Notes: generated by a model from the sequence alone, not told the origin. A stretch of 64,000 nucleotides of DNA from Sphingomonas sp. (GCF_030145815.1 NZ_JAIXHL010000015.1:56720-120719), one strand, 5' to 3'. Shown: positions 16,331-25,416, counted from the stretch's first letter. A program made the numbers and translations.

Positions 16331-17395
16331 ATGAGCGATCTATTCACGCCCGCGCAATTCGAAGCGCTCGACGCGTGGCTGACGGCCAATGTTCCCGCGC
16401 TGGGCGATGGCGTGCTGACAGCGAGTTTCGTGACCGGCGGCACCAGCAACATCGTTGTCCGGCTGAGCCGCGGCGATATCGCGGTCGTGCTGCGCAAGGC
16501 GCCAGAGCAGGCGCCCCCCGCCAGCGCGAAGGCGATCCAGCGTGAAGCGACCGTGCTGAAGGCGCTCGGCGGATCGCGGGTCCCGCACCCTCGCTTCCAC
16601 GGCTATTGCGAGGACGCCTCGATCGCAGGCGGTCCATTCTACATCATGGATCTGGTTGATGGTTGGGCCGCCGATCTCAGCCCGGTCGATAACCAGATGC
16701 GCTTCAATGCCGCCTTTACCGGGCCCGATCTGCATTATCTCGCGCATGCCATGATTGACGGCATCGTCGAGATGGCCAATCTCGACTATGTCGCGGCGGG
16801 ACTGGAGGGCTATGGCAAACCCGACAAGTTCCTGGAACGCCAGGTGGAGCGGTGGCGCAGCCAGCTCGCGAGCTATCCCGACCGTTATCCGGGCTTCGAA
16901 AGCCGCCAGCTGCCGGGCCTCGATTATGTCGCCGACTGGCTGAGCGCGAATGTGCCGACGACCGGCCGGCGGGGCCTGATGCATGGCGACTATGCGATGA
17001 ACAATGTGCTGTTCGCCAATCGCCCGCCTGCGCGGCTCGCGGCGATCATCGACTGGGAAACCTCGACCATCGGCGATCCGATGATGGATCTTGCCGCCTA
17101 TTGCGGACAATTGCGCCGCGGCAACGGACCGCAGCCGGCCAGTCCCTATCTCGATCCCGTGCGGTTTCCCTGGTTCGAGGATGCAGTTGACTATTTCGCG
17201 GAGCGCACGGGGCGCGACGTGTCCGCCATCGACTATTACCAGATTCTCGCCAAATACCGGATGGCCTGCATCATCGAATACAAGGTCGCCGAGGCAGCGA
17301 TCGGCCTCGCGCCGCCCGAAAAGGGCCGGCGTTTCGACGGACTTGTCCGCGGCTTGCTGTCCGAAGCCGAAAGCATCGCCCGCGCCAGGGGCTGA
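16331..17395 (+). CDS. APH-type phosphotransferase of the ACAD10/11 kinase family
   Basis: 354 residues, aminoglycoside-phosphotransferase/choline-kinase fold. Nucleotide loop SFVTGGTSNIVVRL, conserved Lys in VVLRKAPEQAPPAS, catalytic HGDYAMNN (His218, Asp220, Asn225) and metal-binding DWE (241-243). The lysine-loop wording is close to the kinase domain of animal ACAD10/ACAD11 and bacterial LvaA, which phosphorylate 4-hydroxyacyl-CoA (established for those families). The next gene is an ACAD11-like dehydrogenase 24 bp away, so the pair corresponds to the two halves of ACAD10/11. ATG 16331 has GGAGAGG upstream; the open frame before it is non-coding. Confidence 0.88.
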   Translation: MSDLFTPAQFEALDAWLTANVPALGDGVLTASFVTGGTSNIVVRLSRGDIAVVLRKAPEQAPPASAKAIQREATVLKALGGSRVPHPRFHGYCEDASIAGGPFYIMDLVDGWAADLSPVDNQMRFNAAFTGPDLHYLAHAMIDGIVEMANLDYVAAGLEGYGKPDKFLERQVERWRSQLASYPDRYPGFESRQLPGLDYVADWLSANVPTTGRRGLMHGDYAMNNVLFANRPPARLAAIIDWETSTIGDPMMDLAAYCGQLRRGNGPQPASPYLDPVRFPWFEDAVDYFAERTGRDVSAIDYYQILAKYRMACIIEYKVAEAAIGLAPPEKGRRFDGLVRGLLSEAESIARARG

Positions 17396-17419
17396 CACCT
17401 TATCTCCAGGAGACTAGCC

Positions 17420-18799
17420 ATGGATTTCACCGTCGACGCCGAGTTCCAGAAGAAGCTCGACTGGATGAAGGACTTTGTCGAGAACAAGGTCCGGCCGCTC
17501 GAATTCATCTATGATTACGACAAGGATGCCGCCTACGACATCGAGAACAAGCCGCTTCGCAAGGTCATCAAGCGCCTCCAGCAGGAGGTGAAGGACAATG
17601 GCATGTGGGCTGCCCATCTGCCCGAACATCTGGGCGGAAGCGGCTGCGGCGCGGTCAAGCTCACCTATATGAACGAGATGTTCGGCACCTCCGCCTTCGG
17701 CCCGGTGGTGTTCGGGTGCCAGGGGCCGGACACCGGCAACAGCGAGATCCTCGCAATGTTCGGCACCGAGGAGCAGAAGGCGCAATATCTGCAGCCGCTG
17801 CTCGATGGAGACATTTTTTCGACCTTTGCGATGACCGAGCCCCAGGGCGGGTCGGACCCGACCAATTTGCGCTGCGTCGCGGTTCGCGATGGCGACGACT
17901 GGGTGATCACCGGGGACAAATGGTTCGCATCCAATGCCAACCATGCCAGCTTCATGATCGTGATGGCCGCCACCGATCCGACGGCGCCGCCGCATAGCCG
18001 AGCGACGATGTTCATCGTACCGACCGATGCGCCGGGCTTCGAGATCGTCCGCAACATCGGCTTCTGGACGGACAGCCCCAATTCGGGCGGCCATCCCTGG
18101 ATCCGCTTCAACGGGGTACGCGTGCCGGACAGCGCCCGGCTGGGACCGGTGGGCGAAGGGTTCAAGGTCGCGCAATCGCGGCTGGGCGGGGGGCGCCTGC
18201 ATCACGCCCAGCGCACGATCGGGCTGGTCAAGCATTTGATCGACATGATGGCCGAGCGCGCGGTCAGCCGCATGTCGGGCGGGGAACCGATCGGCAACAA
18301 GCAGGCCGTGCAGGCGATGATCGCCGAAAGCTATATCGAATATATGCAGTTCCGTCTGCTTGTCCTCTACACCGCCTGGATGTTCGACCAGCAGCAGGAA
18401 CATGGCCGCGAGGGCCGCAAGATGATCAGCGCGATCAAGGCCGCAATGGCGAAGATCGCGCAGGACGTGACGATCCGCGCGGTGCATCTGCATGGCTCGC
18501 ACGGCCTGTCGAACATCATGCATTTCGGCGAGTATCTCGCGGTGGCGCTGCACGAGGGAGCGGCGGACGGCGTGACCGAGCTCCATCTCGGCGCCGTCGC
18601 CAAGCAGGTGCTGCGCGACTACAAGCCGCGCGAAGGCAGCAACTTGCCGAGCGAGACGACATTCCTCAAAAAGGCGTGGGCGGAAAAGCAGCTCAAGCCG
18701 ATCCTCGATGAGCTTGGCCTGACCTTCGACGATGGCCGCGCGGACATCGAGAAGAACCTGCCGGTCGAGAAATATAACCTGAAGCGGGTATCGGCCTGA
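17420..18799 (+). CDS. ACAD10/11-like acyl-CoA dehydrogenase
   Basis: 459 residues, longer than ordinary ACADs. FAD/substrate motifs FAMTEPQGGSDPTN and ITGDKWFASNANH are present; GGGRLHHAQRTIG and the C-terminal AADGVTELHLGAVA replace the usual EGT and match the ACAD10/11 subgroup. Those enzymes, with a kinase partner, convert phosphorylated 4-hydroxyacyl-CoA so that beta-oxidation can continue (established for ACAD10/11 and the Lva pathway). CCAGGAG precedes the ATG. The stop overlaps the following SDR start (TGATG). Substrate length unknown. Confidence 0.88.
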   Translation: MDFTVDAEFQKKLDWMKDFVENKVRPLEFIYDYDKDAAYDIENKPLRKVIKRLQQEVKDNGMWAAHLPEHLGGSGCGAVKLTYMNEMFGTSAFGPVVFGCQGPDTGNSEILAMFGTEEQKAQYLQPLLDGDIFSTFAMTEPQGGSDPTNLRCVAVRDGDDWVITGDKWFASNANHASFMIVMAATDPTAPPHSRATMFIVPTDAPGFEIVRNIGFWTDSPNSGGHPWIRFNGVRVPDSARLGPVGEGFKVAQSRLGGGRLHHAQRTIGLVKHLIDMMAERAVSRMSGGEPIGNKQAVQAMIAESYIEYMQFRLLVLYTAWMFDQQQEHGREGRKMISAIKAAMAKIAQDVTIRAVHLHGSHGLSNIMHFGEYLAVALHEGAADGVTELHLGAVAKQVLRDYKPREGSNLPSETTFLKKAWAEKQLKPILDELGLTFDDGRADIEKNLPVEKYNLKRVSA

Positions 18800-19566
18800 T
18801 GGATCTCTCGATCGGATCGCTGTTCACGGTCGCGGGCAAGACCGCGATCGTGACTGGCGGGTCGAGCGGAGTGGGACGGATGATCGCGTCCGCGCTCGCC
18901 GCCAATGGCGCGCGGACCTGTATCGTCGGTCGCAAGCGGGCCGCGCTCGAGGCGGTAGCGAGCGAGATCGGCTGCGATTTCATCGTCGCCGATCTGTCGC
19001 TCCCCGATGCGATTGCCCGGCTCGCAGGGGAGATCGCCGCGCGCGAGGCCGCCATCGACATCCTCGTCAACAATGCGGGCACGACCTGGGGCGCGCCCTT
19101 CCCGGCATTTCCGCTGGAGGGGTTCGACAAGGTGTTCGCGCTCAACGTCCGCACGCCGTTCCTGCTGACACAGGCGCTGTTGCCGCTGCTCGAGGCTGGA
19201 GCGAGCACCAAGGACTTCTCGCGCGTCATCAATATTAGCTCGGTGGGCGCGCGGATGGTCGGCGAGGATGGCGGGTCGGTTGCCTACGGCCCGTCCAAAG
19301 CCGCGGTCGAACAGATGACACGCGTGATGGCACGTCAGCTTGGCAGGCACCGCATCACCGTCAACGCCATCGCGCCTGGCTGGTTTCCGTCCCGGATGAA
19401 TGCGCCGCTCGGCGATCAGGCGGCGGAGGACTGGATTTCGCGGACACCTGCCGGACGCCTCGGCACCGCGCGGGATATGGGCGGGCTGGCGCTGTTCCTG
19501 TGTTCGCCGGCCGGGGCCTATGTGAGCGGGCAAATCATCGCTATCGATGGAGGCCGCTCACTCTAG
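18799..19566 (+). CDS. Short-chain dehydrogenase/reductase (RhlG/FabG-like)
   Basis: 255 residues. TGGSSGVG cofactor motif near residue 20, ILVNNAGTTWGAPF, catalytic Ser and YGPSKAAV (Tyr-x3-Lys), C-terminal IIAIDGG. The insertion LLEAGASTKDFSRVINIS is typical of the RhlG-like SDR group. TGATG overlap with the ACAD10/11-like gene implies coupling; it may oxidise the 3-hydroxyacyl-CoA produced by the kinase-ACAD pair (inference). Its 3' end overlaps the convergent crotonase by 4 bp. Confidence 0.85.
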   Translation: MDLSIGSLFTVAGKTAIVTGGSSGVGRMIASALAANGARTCIVGRKRAALEAVASEIGCDFIVADLSLPDAIARLAGEIAAREAAIDILVNNAGTTWGAPFPAFPLEGFDKVFALNVRTPFLLTQALLPLLEAGASTKDFSRVINISSVGARMVGEDGGSVAYGPSKAAVEQMTRVMARQLGRHRITVNAIAPGWFPSRMNAPLGDQAAEDWISRTPAGRLGTARDMGGLALFLCSPAGAYVSGQIIAIDGGRSL

Positions 19567-20333
19567 GCGCTGCGGGCCTTTGTGGCGATCGCCTCGCGGT
19601 CGAGCGATTCCTTGCGGAACGACTGGTTGGCATCGCGTGATCTGCGATGCTCATTGTCGATCGCGTCGGCATAAGTGAGACCGAAATTCTCGTCGATCAG
19701 CGCGTTGTATCGGCGGATGACGGATGGGTCGTTCGCTGCGATGTCGTCGGCCAGCTTGAGCGCGGCTTGCATCAATTCCGCTGGTTCGACGACGCGGTTG
19801 ACCAGCCCCCAACGTTCCGCCGTTTCGGCATCGATGGCATTGCCGCCGAGCGACATTTCCTTGGCGCGCCCGATGCCCACAAGGCGGGAGAGCAATGCGC
19901 TCATTCTTCCCCCCGGAATGACGCCCACGCGCGCATGGGTATCCGCGAATTTGGCGCCGCGCGCCGCAATGCGGATGTCGCAGCACATAGCGAGCTCAAG
20001 CCCGCCCGTAATCGCAAAGCCATTGATCGCGCCAATTACCGGGCCATCGAATGCCGCCATGCCGAAACGGCGATGGCCCGCACCCTGGTCCTCGTCCGGT
20101 GCTTGCAGCCCCGACTCGCCGCTCGACAATTCCTTGAGGTCCATTCCCGCGCAAAAGGCACGTCCCTTGCCGGTCAGGATCGCGACCCGCGTCGCGTCGG
20201 AAAGACCCGCAAAGGCAGCTGCAAGCTGCGCGGACAGGGCCCGCGACATCGCGTTCAACGCGTCAGGCCGATTCAGCGTGACGATCGCGATCGGCCCGCG
20301 ATGTTCGACGAGGACGACGGGTTCTTCCATCAT
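19563..20333 (-). CDS. Crotonase-family enoyl-CoA hydratase/isomerase
   Basis: 256 residues. Oxyanion loop FCAGMDLKELS; the first hydratase Glu is kept in GGLELAMCCDIRIA, but the second position reads FADTHARVGVIPG, so only one of the two acid/base residues is present. Hydratase activity is possible but uncertain. ATG at 20333 overlaps the upstream phosphatase stop. Convergent 4-bp overlap with the SDR gene ahead of it. Confidence 0.85.
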   Translation of the reverse strand: MMEEPVVLVEHRGPIAIVTLNRPDALNAMSRALSAQLAAAFAGLSDATRVAILTGKGRAFCAGMDLKELSSGESGLQAPDEDQGAGHRRFGMAAFDGPVIGAINGFAITGGLELAMCCDIRIAARGAKFADTHARVGVIPGGRMSALLSRLVGIGRAKEMSLGGNAIDAETAERWGLVNRVVEPAELMQAALKLADDIAANDPSVIRRYNALIDENFGLTYADAIDNEHRRSRDANQSFRKESLDREAIATKARSA

Positions 20334-21127
20334 TCAGGCTCCAGCAAATGGGTGCGGATCGCGTTGATTTCGGCATCGCCAAGACCAAGCCACCCGAAAT
20401 AGCCGACGATATCGCCATGGACCTCGTCGATCGCGGCAAACATCGCGTCGAGATAGGCAGAATCGACGATCAGCATCGGCTCCCACACCGCAGGATCGAC
20501 GTCTTGCCGCCCGATATGGTTGTGGAAGCGGCGGCGGCCCGCATCGAGATAGACGTTGCTCAGCAGATAGTCCGCCATGATGTCCGGGCGGGCGACGCCG
20601 AGCACATCGAGCATGAGCGCAGCCAGCGCGCCGGTGCGGTCCTTGCCTCCGGCACAGTTGAACAGCAGGGGAAGCTCACCTGCTGCCGCGGCCTGAAATA
20701 TCGACTTGAACGCCTCGGCCTGATCGAAGGGGAGGGCGCGGTAAAGCGCCAGCATGCCATCGCGCATGTCTGCAGCAGTCGGGGTCGCGGCGGCTGCGAG
20801 GGCGGGAAGATCTGCGCCGCTGTGGCGATAATCGCGCGCGAGACGACGGATCTGCGATCCCCAGCTGCGTGCCGGACGCCGTTCGCGTTCGATGCTCGTT
20901 CGCAGATCATAGATCAGGCGAAGATCCAGCGCCTCCAGCGTGGCAATATCGGCATCGGTGATCTTCGCCAGTTCGCCCGCGCGATAGAGCCGGCCCCGCC
21001 GGACCGTGCGGCCGAAGCGTGTCGCATAGCCGCCCATGTCGCGCACATTACTGGCGCGCTCGAGGTGGACATGGCGATCGACGACCTCGCCTGTTCGCAG
21101 TCGGACCCTGTTCGTCTTGCATTCCAT
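20330..21127 (-). CDS. Tyrosine-specific protein phosphatase-like protein
   Basis: 265 residues. Signature Cys-x5-Arg P-loop FNCAGGKDRTG (Cys158, Arg164) and an N-terminal SNVRDMGGY typical of the bacterial Y_phosphatase3 group. Such enzymes hydrolyse phosphotyrosine, phosphoinositides or small phosphates. In this catabolic setting, close to an APH-type acyl kinase, a role on phosphorylated metabolites is an alternative to signalling (inference). Start taken at ATG 21127 (MECKTN); ATG 21181 would add 18 residues. Operon with the following crotonase. Confidence 0.8.
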   Translation of the reverse strand: MECKTNRVRLRTGEVVDRHVHLERASNVRDMGGYATRFGRTVRRGRLYRAGELAKITDADIATLEALDLRLIYDLRTSIERERRPARSWGSQIRRLARDYRHSGADLPALAAAATPTAADMRDGMLALYRALPFDQAEAFKSIFQAAAAGELPLLFNCAGGKDRTGALAALMLDVLGVARPDIMADYLLSNVYLDAGRRRFHNHIGRQDVDPAVWEPMLIVDSAYLDAMFAAIDEVHGDIVGYFGWLGLGDAEINAIRTHLLEPE

Positions 21128-21252
21128 GCCCCCACCCTGACCGGCGGTGGCGGTTGCGGCCAGCGTTGAAGTGCAAAGCATCGCATAGGTGCTGGGTGCG
21201 GGATTGCCTCGCCCGGCCCGAGCGGTGATGGTCCGCGGCCAAGGAGGGGCCG

Positions 21253-22386
21253 ATGGTCAAGGCATTTGCAGTTGAGTGGAGCGAGCGCGAGGTCGAGGCG
21301 CTGAAGGCCCGGGTGGCGGCCTGTCCGCTTCCGCCGGCGCCTCAAGGTTCCGGCTGGGCGCTGGGTTGCGATCGGGATTTCCTGGAGCGGTTCCGCGACC
21401 GGTGGCTGAACGGCTATGACTGGCGTGCGGCGATGCGCGATCTCAACCTCTATCCCCAGTTCATTGCGGAGATCGACGGCCAGACGATCCATTTTGTCCA
21501 TATCGAAAGCGCGGTCGCGGATGCGCGGCCCTTGTTGCTGACCCATGGCTGGCCCGGTTCCCATTACGAATTCTGGTCGGTGATCGAGCCATTGTCGGCC
21601 GCGGGGTTCGATCTCGTGATCCCGAGCCTTCCTGGCTATGCATTCAGCGGCAAACCCGATCAGCCGATCGGGCCGAAGCGAACGGCAGCGCTCTGGGACC
21701 GGTTGATGCGTGAGGTCCTGGGCTATCCGCACTATCTTGCGCAGGGAGGCGATTGGGGGGCGACGGTGACGTCGCAGATCGGTCTCAACCATCCCGAAGG
21801 CGTGCGCGGCATCCATCTCAACATGCTGGGCCTGCGCAGCACCGAGCCGCCGCAGAATGAGGCGGAGACCGCCTGGATGGCGAAATCCGGCGCCGCGCAG
21901 CAGATGCTCGGCGGCTATTCGGCGTTGCAGATGGTGAAGCCCCTCTCGCTCGGCTGGCTCGGGGCAGGCAATCCGCTGGGGCAAGCAGCGTGGATACTCG
22001 AGCGGTTTCACGACTGGGCCGATCTGTCCCAGGGCGATCTCGAGACCCTATTCGGCCTCGACCATCTGATCACCAACGTCATGCTCTACATGATGACCGA
22101 CAGTTTTGCCTCGTCGCTTTGGTTCTATCACGGACTGATCCGAGAGGGCGGTATCAACGTGGCTGCCGGGCAGCGTTGCGAAGTGCCGACGGGCTTTGCC
22201 GCCTTCCCCCGCGATGCGCTCATGCCGCCACCGCCCAGGAGCCGGGTCGAGCTATGCTTCAATCTCGTCCACTGGACCGAGCCGGGCACGGGCGGGCATT
22301 TCGCCGCGATGGAGGCGCCGCAGGCCTTCGCCGCCGATGTGATCAAATGGGCCGACAAGGTCTGGCTGACGGAGACTCACGCATGA
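21253..22386 (+). CDS. Epoxide hydrolase (EHN plus alpha/beta-hydrolase)
   Basis: 377 residues. N-terminal EHN domain (VEWSEREVEALKARV) followed by an alpha/beta-hydrolase core: oxyanion motif HGWPGS (99-103), nucleophile Asp167 in GGDWGATV and catalytic His349 in GGHFAAME. Matches microsomal-type and bacterial epoxide hydrolases, adding water to an epoxide to give a diol. CAAGGAGG precedes the ATG. Coupled by ATGA to the thioesterase-like gene. Suggests that an epoxide or alkene-derived intermediate occurs in the pathway. Confidence 0.88.
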   Translation: MVKAFAVEWSEREVEALKARVAACPLPPAPQGSGWALGCDRDFLERFRDRWLNGYDWRAAMRDLNLYPQFIAEIDGQTIHFVHIESAVADARPLLLTHGWPGSHYEFWSVIEPLSAAGFDLVIPSLPGYAFSGKPDQPIGPKRTAALWDRLMREVLGYPHYLAQGGDWGATVTSQIGLNHPEGVRGIHLNMLGLRSTEPPQNEAETAWMAKSGAAQQMLGGYSALQMVKPLSLGWLGAGNPLGQAAWILERFHDWADLSQGDLETLFGLDHLITNVMLYMMTDSFASSLWFYHGLIREGGINVAAGQRCEVPTGFAAFPRDALMPPPPRSRVELCFNLVHWTEPGTGGHFAAMEAPQAFAADVIKWADKVWLTETHA

Positions 22387-22802
22387 CCGACTTGATTCCC
22401 GACGGGTATAGCTATGCCGAGTCGCCAAGCGCATTCCCGAATCATGTCGGGCGCATCTTCCACAAGACGGTCGAAGTCCCCGGTGGCGAGCCGGAGAAGT
22501 GGGTCGCGCTCTATGTCGAGGACCATCATGTCAACAGCTGGGGCATGGCGCATGGCGGTCTGATCGCCTTCCTCGCGGAAGTCGGAACCGCCGGCGCTGC
22601 TTGGGATCCGGCTGGGCCGCCCGTGGTAACGATCTCCCTCACCATCCAATTCCTTCGCGCGCCCAAGCTTGGTCAGTTGCTGGAAGTGCGGGCTAAAGCT
22701 TCGCGCCGCACCCGAAGCCTGGTGTTCGTCGATGCGCAGGCCTTTGCCGGTGGCGAGCTTCAGTTCACGGTAACCGCGGTGAACAAGGTGATCGGCGGCT
22801 AG
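22383..22802 (+). CDS. PaaI-type hot-dog thioesterase
   Basis: 139-residue single hot-dog protein. The characteristic WGMAHGGLIAFLAEVGTAGA places the helix-start HGG(x)3 of PaaI/YbgC-type thioesterases, followed by strands VVTISLTIQFLRAP. Likely releases CoA from a dead-end or product thioester. ATG at 22383 overlaps the epoxide hydrolase stop. Its end overlaps the convergent isochorismatase-like gene by 4 bp. Confidence 0.8.
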   Translation: MTDLIPDGYSYAESPSAFPNHVGRIFHKTVEVPGGEPEKWVALYVEDHHVNSWGMAHGGLIAFLAEVGTAGAAWDPAGPPVVTISLTIQFLRAPKLGQLLEVRAKASRRTRSLVFVDAQAFAGGELQFTVTAVNKVIGG

Positions 22803-22830
22803 GAGGCTCGGTCGAGCGCCGCGATCACCT
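22786..22830. terminator. Hairpin spanning a convergent gene junction
   Basis: AGGTGATC-G-GCGGC (22786-22799) pairs with GCCGC-GATCACCT (22818-22830), a 13-bp stem with one bulged G and an 18-nt loop covering both stop codons. The symmetry means it works in both directions. It lies within coding sequence ends and has no T-tract. Confidence 0.4.
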
Positions 22831-23419
22831 CGTCCGCGGTCGTGATGCGCGCGAGCATGCGCAATTGTTCGGTGACGATCACGCGATGCGTCTCGGGGTC
22901 GGCGCCTGCGGTGCAATCTTCCGGGATCACGACATAATAGCCCAGATCGACGGCGGCCATGGTGTTACCGGGCATGGCGATATTGGTCGAGACGCCGGTG
23001 AGCACCACCGTCTGGATGTCCATGCGCCGCAGCGTCGCATCCAGATTGGTCCCGTTGAACGCGATCAGGCCGGCGGGCCGGTCAAGCACGAAGTCCTGAG
23101 GATGCGGCTTCAACTGCGGCACGAATTCCGCCTCGACGCTCCCTTTCTTCAGCTTGCCGCCCTTCAGTGTCAGTGCGTTGATCAGCGAATTGGGCTTGAT
23201 GTCGGCGAGATCGTCGCGATGGACGACGGGGGCATGAAATACCGGCAGCGCCCTGGCGCGGAATGCATCGGCCAGCGTCGCGATGCGATCGAGGATCCCG
23301 CGCTCGGCAACCTGGTCGGCCAGCCCCCTGAAGCCAGCATAGGCCGCATCGACGACACCAAGCTGGCATTCGTTGATGATCAGCGCGGCGCGACCCTCGA
23401 TCTTCATTTCCTTTGCCAT
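22799..23419 (-). CDS. Isochorismatase-like hydrolase with degenerate triad
   Basis: 206 residues with the isochorismatase fold (ALIINECQLGVVD at the N terminus, VVLTGVSTNIAMPG). The canonical Asp-Lys-Cys triad is altered: Asp is Glu17, the Lys region reads VLDRPAG, and the Cys position is Ala148. Cysteine-hydrolase chemistry is therefore unlikely; isochorismatases themselves also lack the Cys. ATG 23419 follows GAGGAG; longer frames add a non-conserved leader. Single-gene unit between the thioesterase and alpha/beta-hydrolase genes. Confidence 0.75.
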   Translation of the reverse strand: MAKEMKIEGRAALIINECQLGVVDAAYAGFRGLADQVAERGILDRIATLADAFRARALPVFHAPVVHRDDLADIKPNSLINALTLKGGKLKKGSVEAEFVPQLKPHPQDFVLDRPAGLIAFNGTNLDATLRRMDIQTVVLTGVSTNIAMPGNTMAAVDLGYYVVIPEDCTAGADPETHRVIVTEQLRMLARITTADEVIAALDRAS

Positions 23420-23534
23420 TGCATGCTCCTCTGTGGCGAGCCGAGGTAGCGCAAACGAGCCGTCTATTCCCGCACATCCTTGATCAAATGCGCCGGACAT
23501 TGCGGCGTTGCGCGCAGGCGGGAAGAGGTAGGGC

Positions 23535-24464
23535 ATGGACCAGATGAAGCCAGCCGGAGTGCTTGCCCCTTATGCCGGTGCGCCGCCGCCTGCGCCTGCA
23601 TGGTATCGATGGGCAATAGACCAGCTACCCGAGCGATCGATCTTCGAATGCGACGGTGTTCCCGTCGAGCTGTTGACATGGGGTGAGGTCGGCAAACCGG
23701 GGCTGCTGTTCCTCCATGGCGACAGCGCCCATGCGGACTGGTGGTCCTATACCGCGCCCTTCTTTGCCGACGAGTGGCGATGCGCGGCGATCTCCTGGAG
23801 CGGGATGGGCAGTTCGGGGCGCCGTCCTGGCTACACATTCGACGCATGGGCCAGGGAGGCGATCGCTGCGATCGACGCCGCTGCGCTCGACAATGGCACC
23901 GGCACCATGGTCGTCGCGCATTCGCTGGGCGGCTACCCTGCGCTCATTGCGAGCGCACGCGAACCCCGCATCCGCGGCATTGTCTCGCTCGACAGCGCGA
24001 TCATCCCGCAGGATCTGATGGCGGAGGTGCCGCGCCCGAAGCCTCGCCCGCACAAAGTCTATGTGAGCGAGCAGGAGGCGCTCGGGCGGTTCCGCTTCAT
24101 GCCGCCGACCATCGGCGACCAGCATTATGCGGTGGATCACATCGCGCGGCGCGGCCTGCACGAAGCGGAGGGCGGTTGGACATGGCGCTTCGACCCTGAA
24201 ATCTGGCGCGACCTTGAAAGCCGCAGCGGGGAGAACCTCGCCGACTTGCCGCGCAGGGCGCAGTGCCCCCTAGCGCTGATCGTCGGGGAACGGTCGGAAC
24301 TGATCCGCGATGAAATCGCCACCTACATGCGCGGCATCTATCCCGAAGGAACGCCCTTCATCGGCATCCCGGATGCAGGGCATCACATCATGGCGGACCA
24401 GCCGCTGGCGCTGATCGCCGCGCTGCGGAGTTGTTTCGCCTATTGGCCGGAGAGGACGCCATGA
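23535..24464 (+). CDS. Alpha/beta hydrolase
   Basis: 309 residues. Oxyanion region FLHGDSAHADWW, nucleophile elbow AHSLGG (Ser130), and late Asp and His in GIPDAGHHIMAD. The 30-residue Pro-rich N-terminal extension precedes the core. Could hydrolyse an ester, lactone or vinylogous diketone. GAAGAGG lies upstream of the ATG. Coupled by ATGA to the next SDR gene. Confidence 0.85.
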   Translation: MDQMKPAGVLAPYAGAPPPAPAWYRWAIDQLPERSIFECDGVPVELLTWGEVGKPGLLFLHGDSAHADWWSYTAPFFADEWRCAAISWSGMGSSGRRPGYTFDAWAREAIAAIDAAALDNGTGTMVVAHSLGGYPALIASAREPRIRGIVSLDSAIIPQDLMAEVPRPKPRPHKVYVSEQEALGRFRFMPPTIGDQHYAVDHIARRGLHEAEGGWTWRFDPEIWRDLESRSGENLADLPRRAQCPLALIVGERSELIRDEIATYMRGIYPEGTPFIGIPDAGHHIMADQPLALIAALRSCFAYWPERTP

Positions 24465-25231
24465 AGCTTGCAGGCAAACGGTTCATCGTCACCGGGGCGG
24501 CGACGGGCATGGGCGCGGCGACCACCGCTGCGTTCGTTCGCGAAGGGGCGAAAGTCATCGGTTTCTATCGCAGCAGGGGCTATGAGGCATTGGCCGAGCG
24601 CCTCGCCGGGGAGGCCGGATCAGCGCACTTCCTGAAGGTGGACGTTGCCGAGCAAGATCAGGTGTTGCCGGCATTTGCGCAGGCCGTGGACTGGCTTGGC
24701 GGGCTGGACGGCCTGATCCACGCAGCCGCGATCTGCCCGACAACGCCCGCGGAAGATATCCGCCACGAGCAGTTGATGGACGTGCTTCGCGTCAATGTCG
24801 GCGGAACAATGCTGACCAACCAGGCTGCGCTGCCCTATCTCAAGGCCAATGGCGGCGGACGGATCATCAACTTCGCCTCCTCTACCGGTGCGACGGGGTC
24901 GGCGATCAAGGCCGACTATGCCGCGTCAAAGGGGGCGGTGATGGCATGGAGCCGATCGATCGCCACCGCCTGGGCGAAGCATGACATCACGGTCAATATG
25001 ATCTGTCCGGTGATCAGCACCGACATGTATCTGGCGACGCGCGCGGCGATGACGCCCGAGCAGCTTGCCGCGCATGACGCCTCGCTGGCGACGTCGATCC
25101 CGCTGGGCGGGAGGTTCGGCGATGCCGAACGCGATTTCGCGCCCGTAGCGGTATTCCTGGCCGGTGACGGCGCGGGGTTCATGACCGGGCAGATGTTCTC
25201 GGTCGATGGTGGCGTATTGATGGTACGATAG
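24461..25231 (+). CDS. Short-chain dehydrogenase/reductase
   Basis: 256 residues. TGAATGMG cofactor motif near residues 11-18, catalytic Ser in NFASSTGA and YAASKGAV, C-terminal MTGQMFSVDGG. The C-terminal half is strikingly like the SDR at 44868-45632, sharing EQLAAHDA/DQLAAHDA and the MTGQ-VDGG-LMxR ending, so the two are recent-looking paralogues. Start overlaps the hydrolase stop (ATGA). Confidence 0.85.
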   Translation: MKLAGKRFIVTGAATGMGAATTAAFVREGAKVIGFYRSRGYEALAERLAGEAGSAHFLKVDVAEQDQVLPAFAQAVDWLGGLDGLIHAAAICPTTPAEDIRHEQLMDVLRVNVGGTMLTNQAALPYLKANGGGRIINFASSTGATGSAIKADYAASKGAVMAWSRSIATAWAKHDITVNMICPVISTDMYLATRAAMTPEQLAAHDASLATSIPLGGRFGDAERDFAPVAVFLAGDGAGFMTGQMFSVDGGVLMVR

Positions 25232-25416
25232 TCATGAGCGTGGGGTAGGGATCAGCCGCCTGGCCCGGCCGCGGCTTATAACGGCTTCCTGCCTCGAACC
25301 CGATGACCATCCTCCTGCAGCTCGCGGGGCGCCGCGTCCCGAGGCGTACCGTCTGCGACATGGAAGGCCGGCCCATGTTTGCGGTTCCTTGTCGGCCGTT
25401 GCCCGCCATCCGCGGG

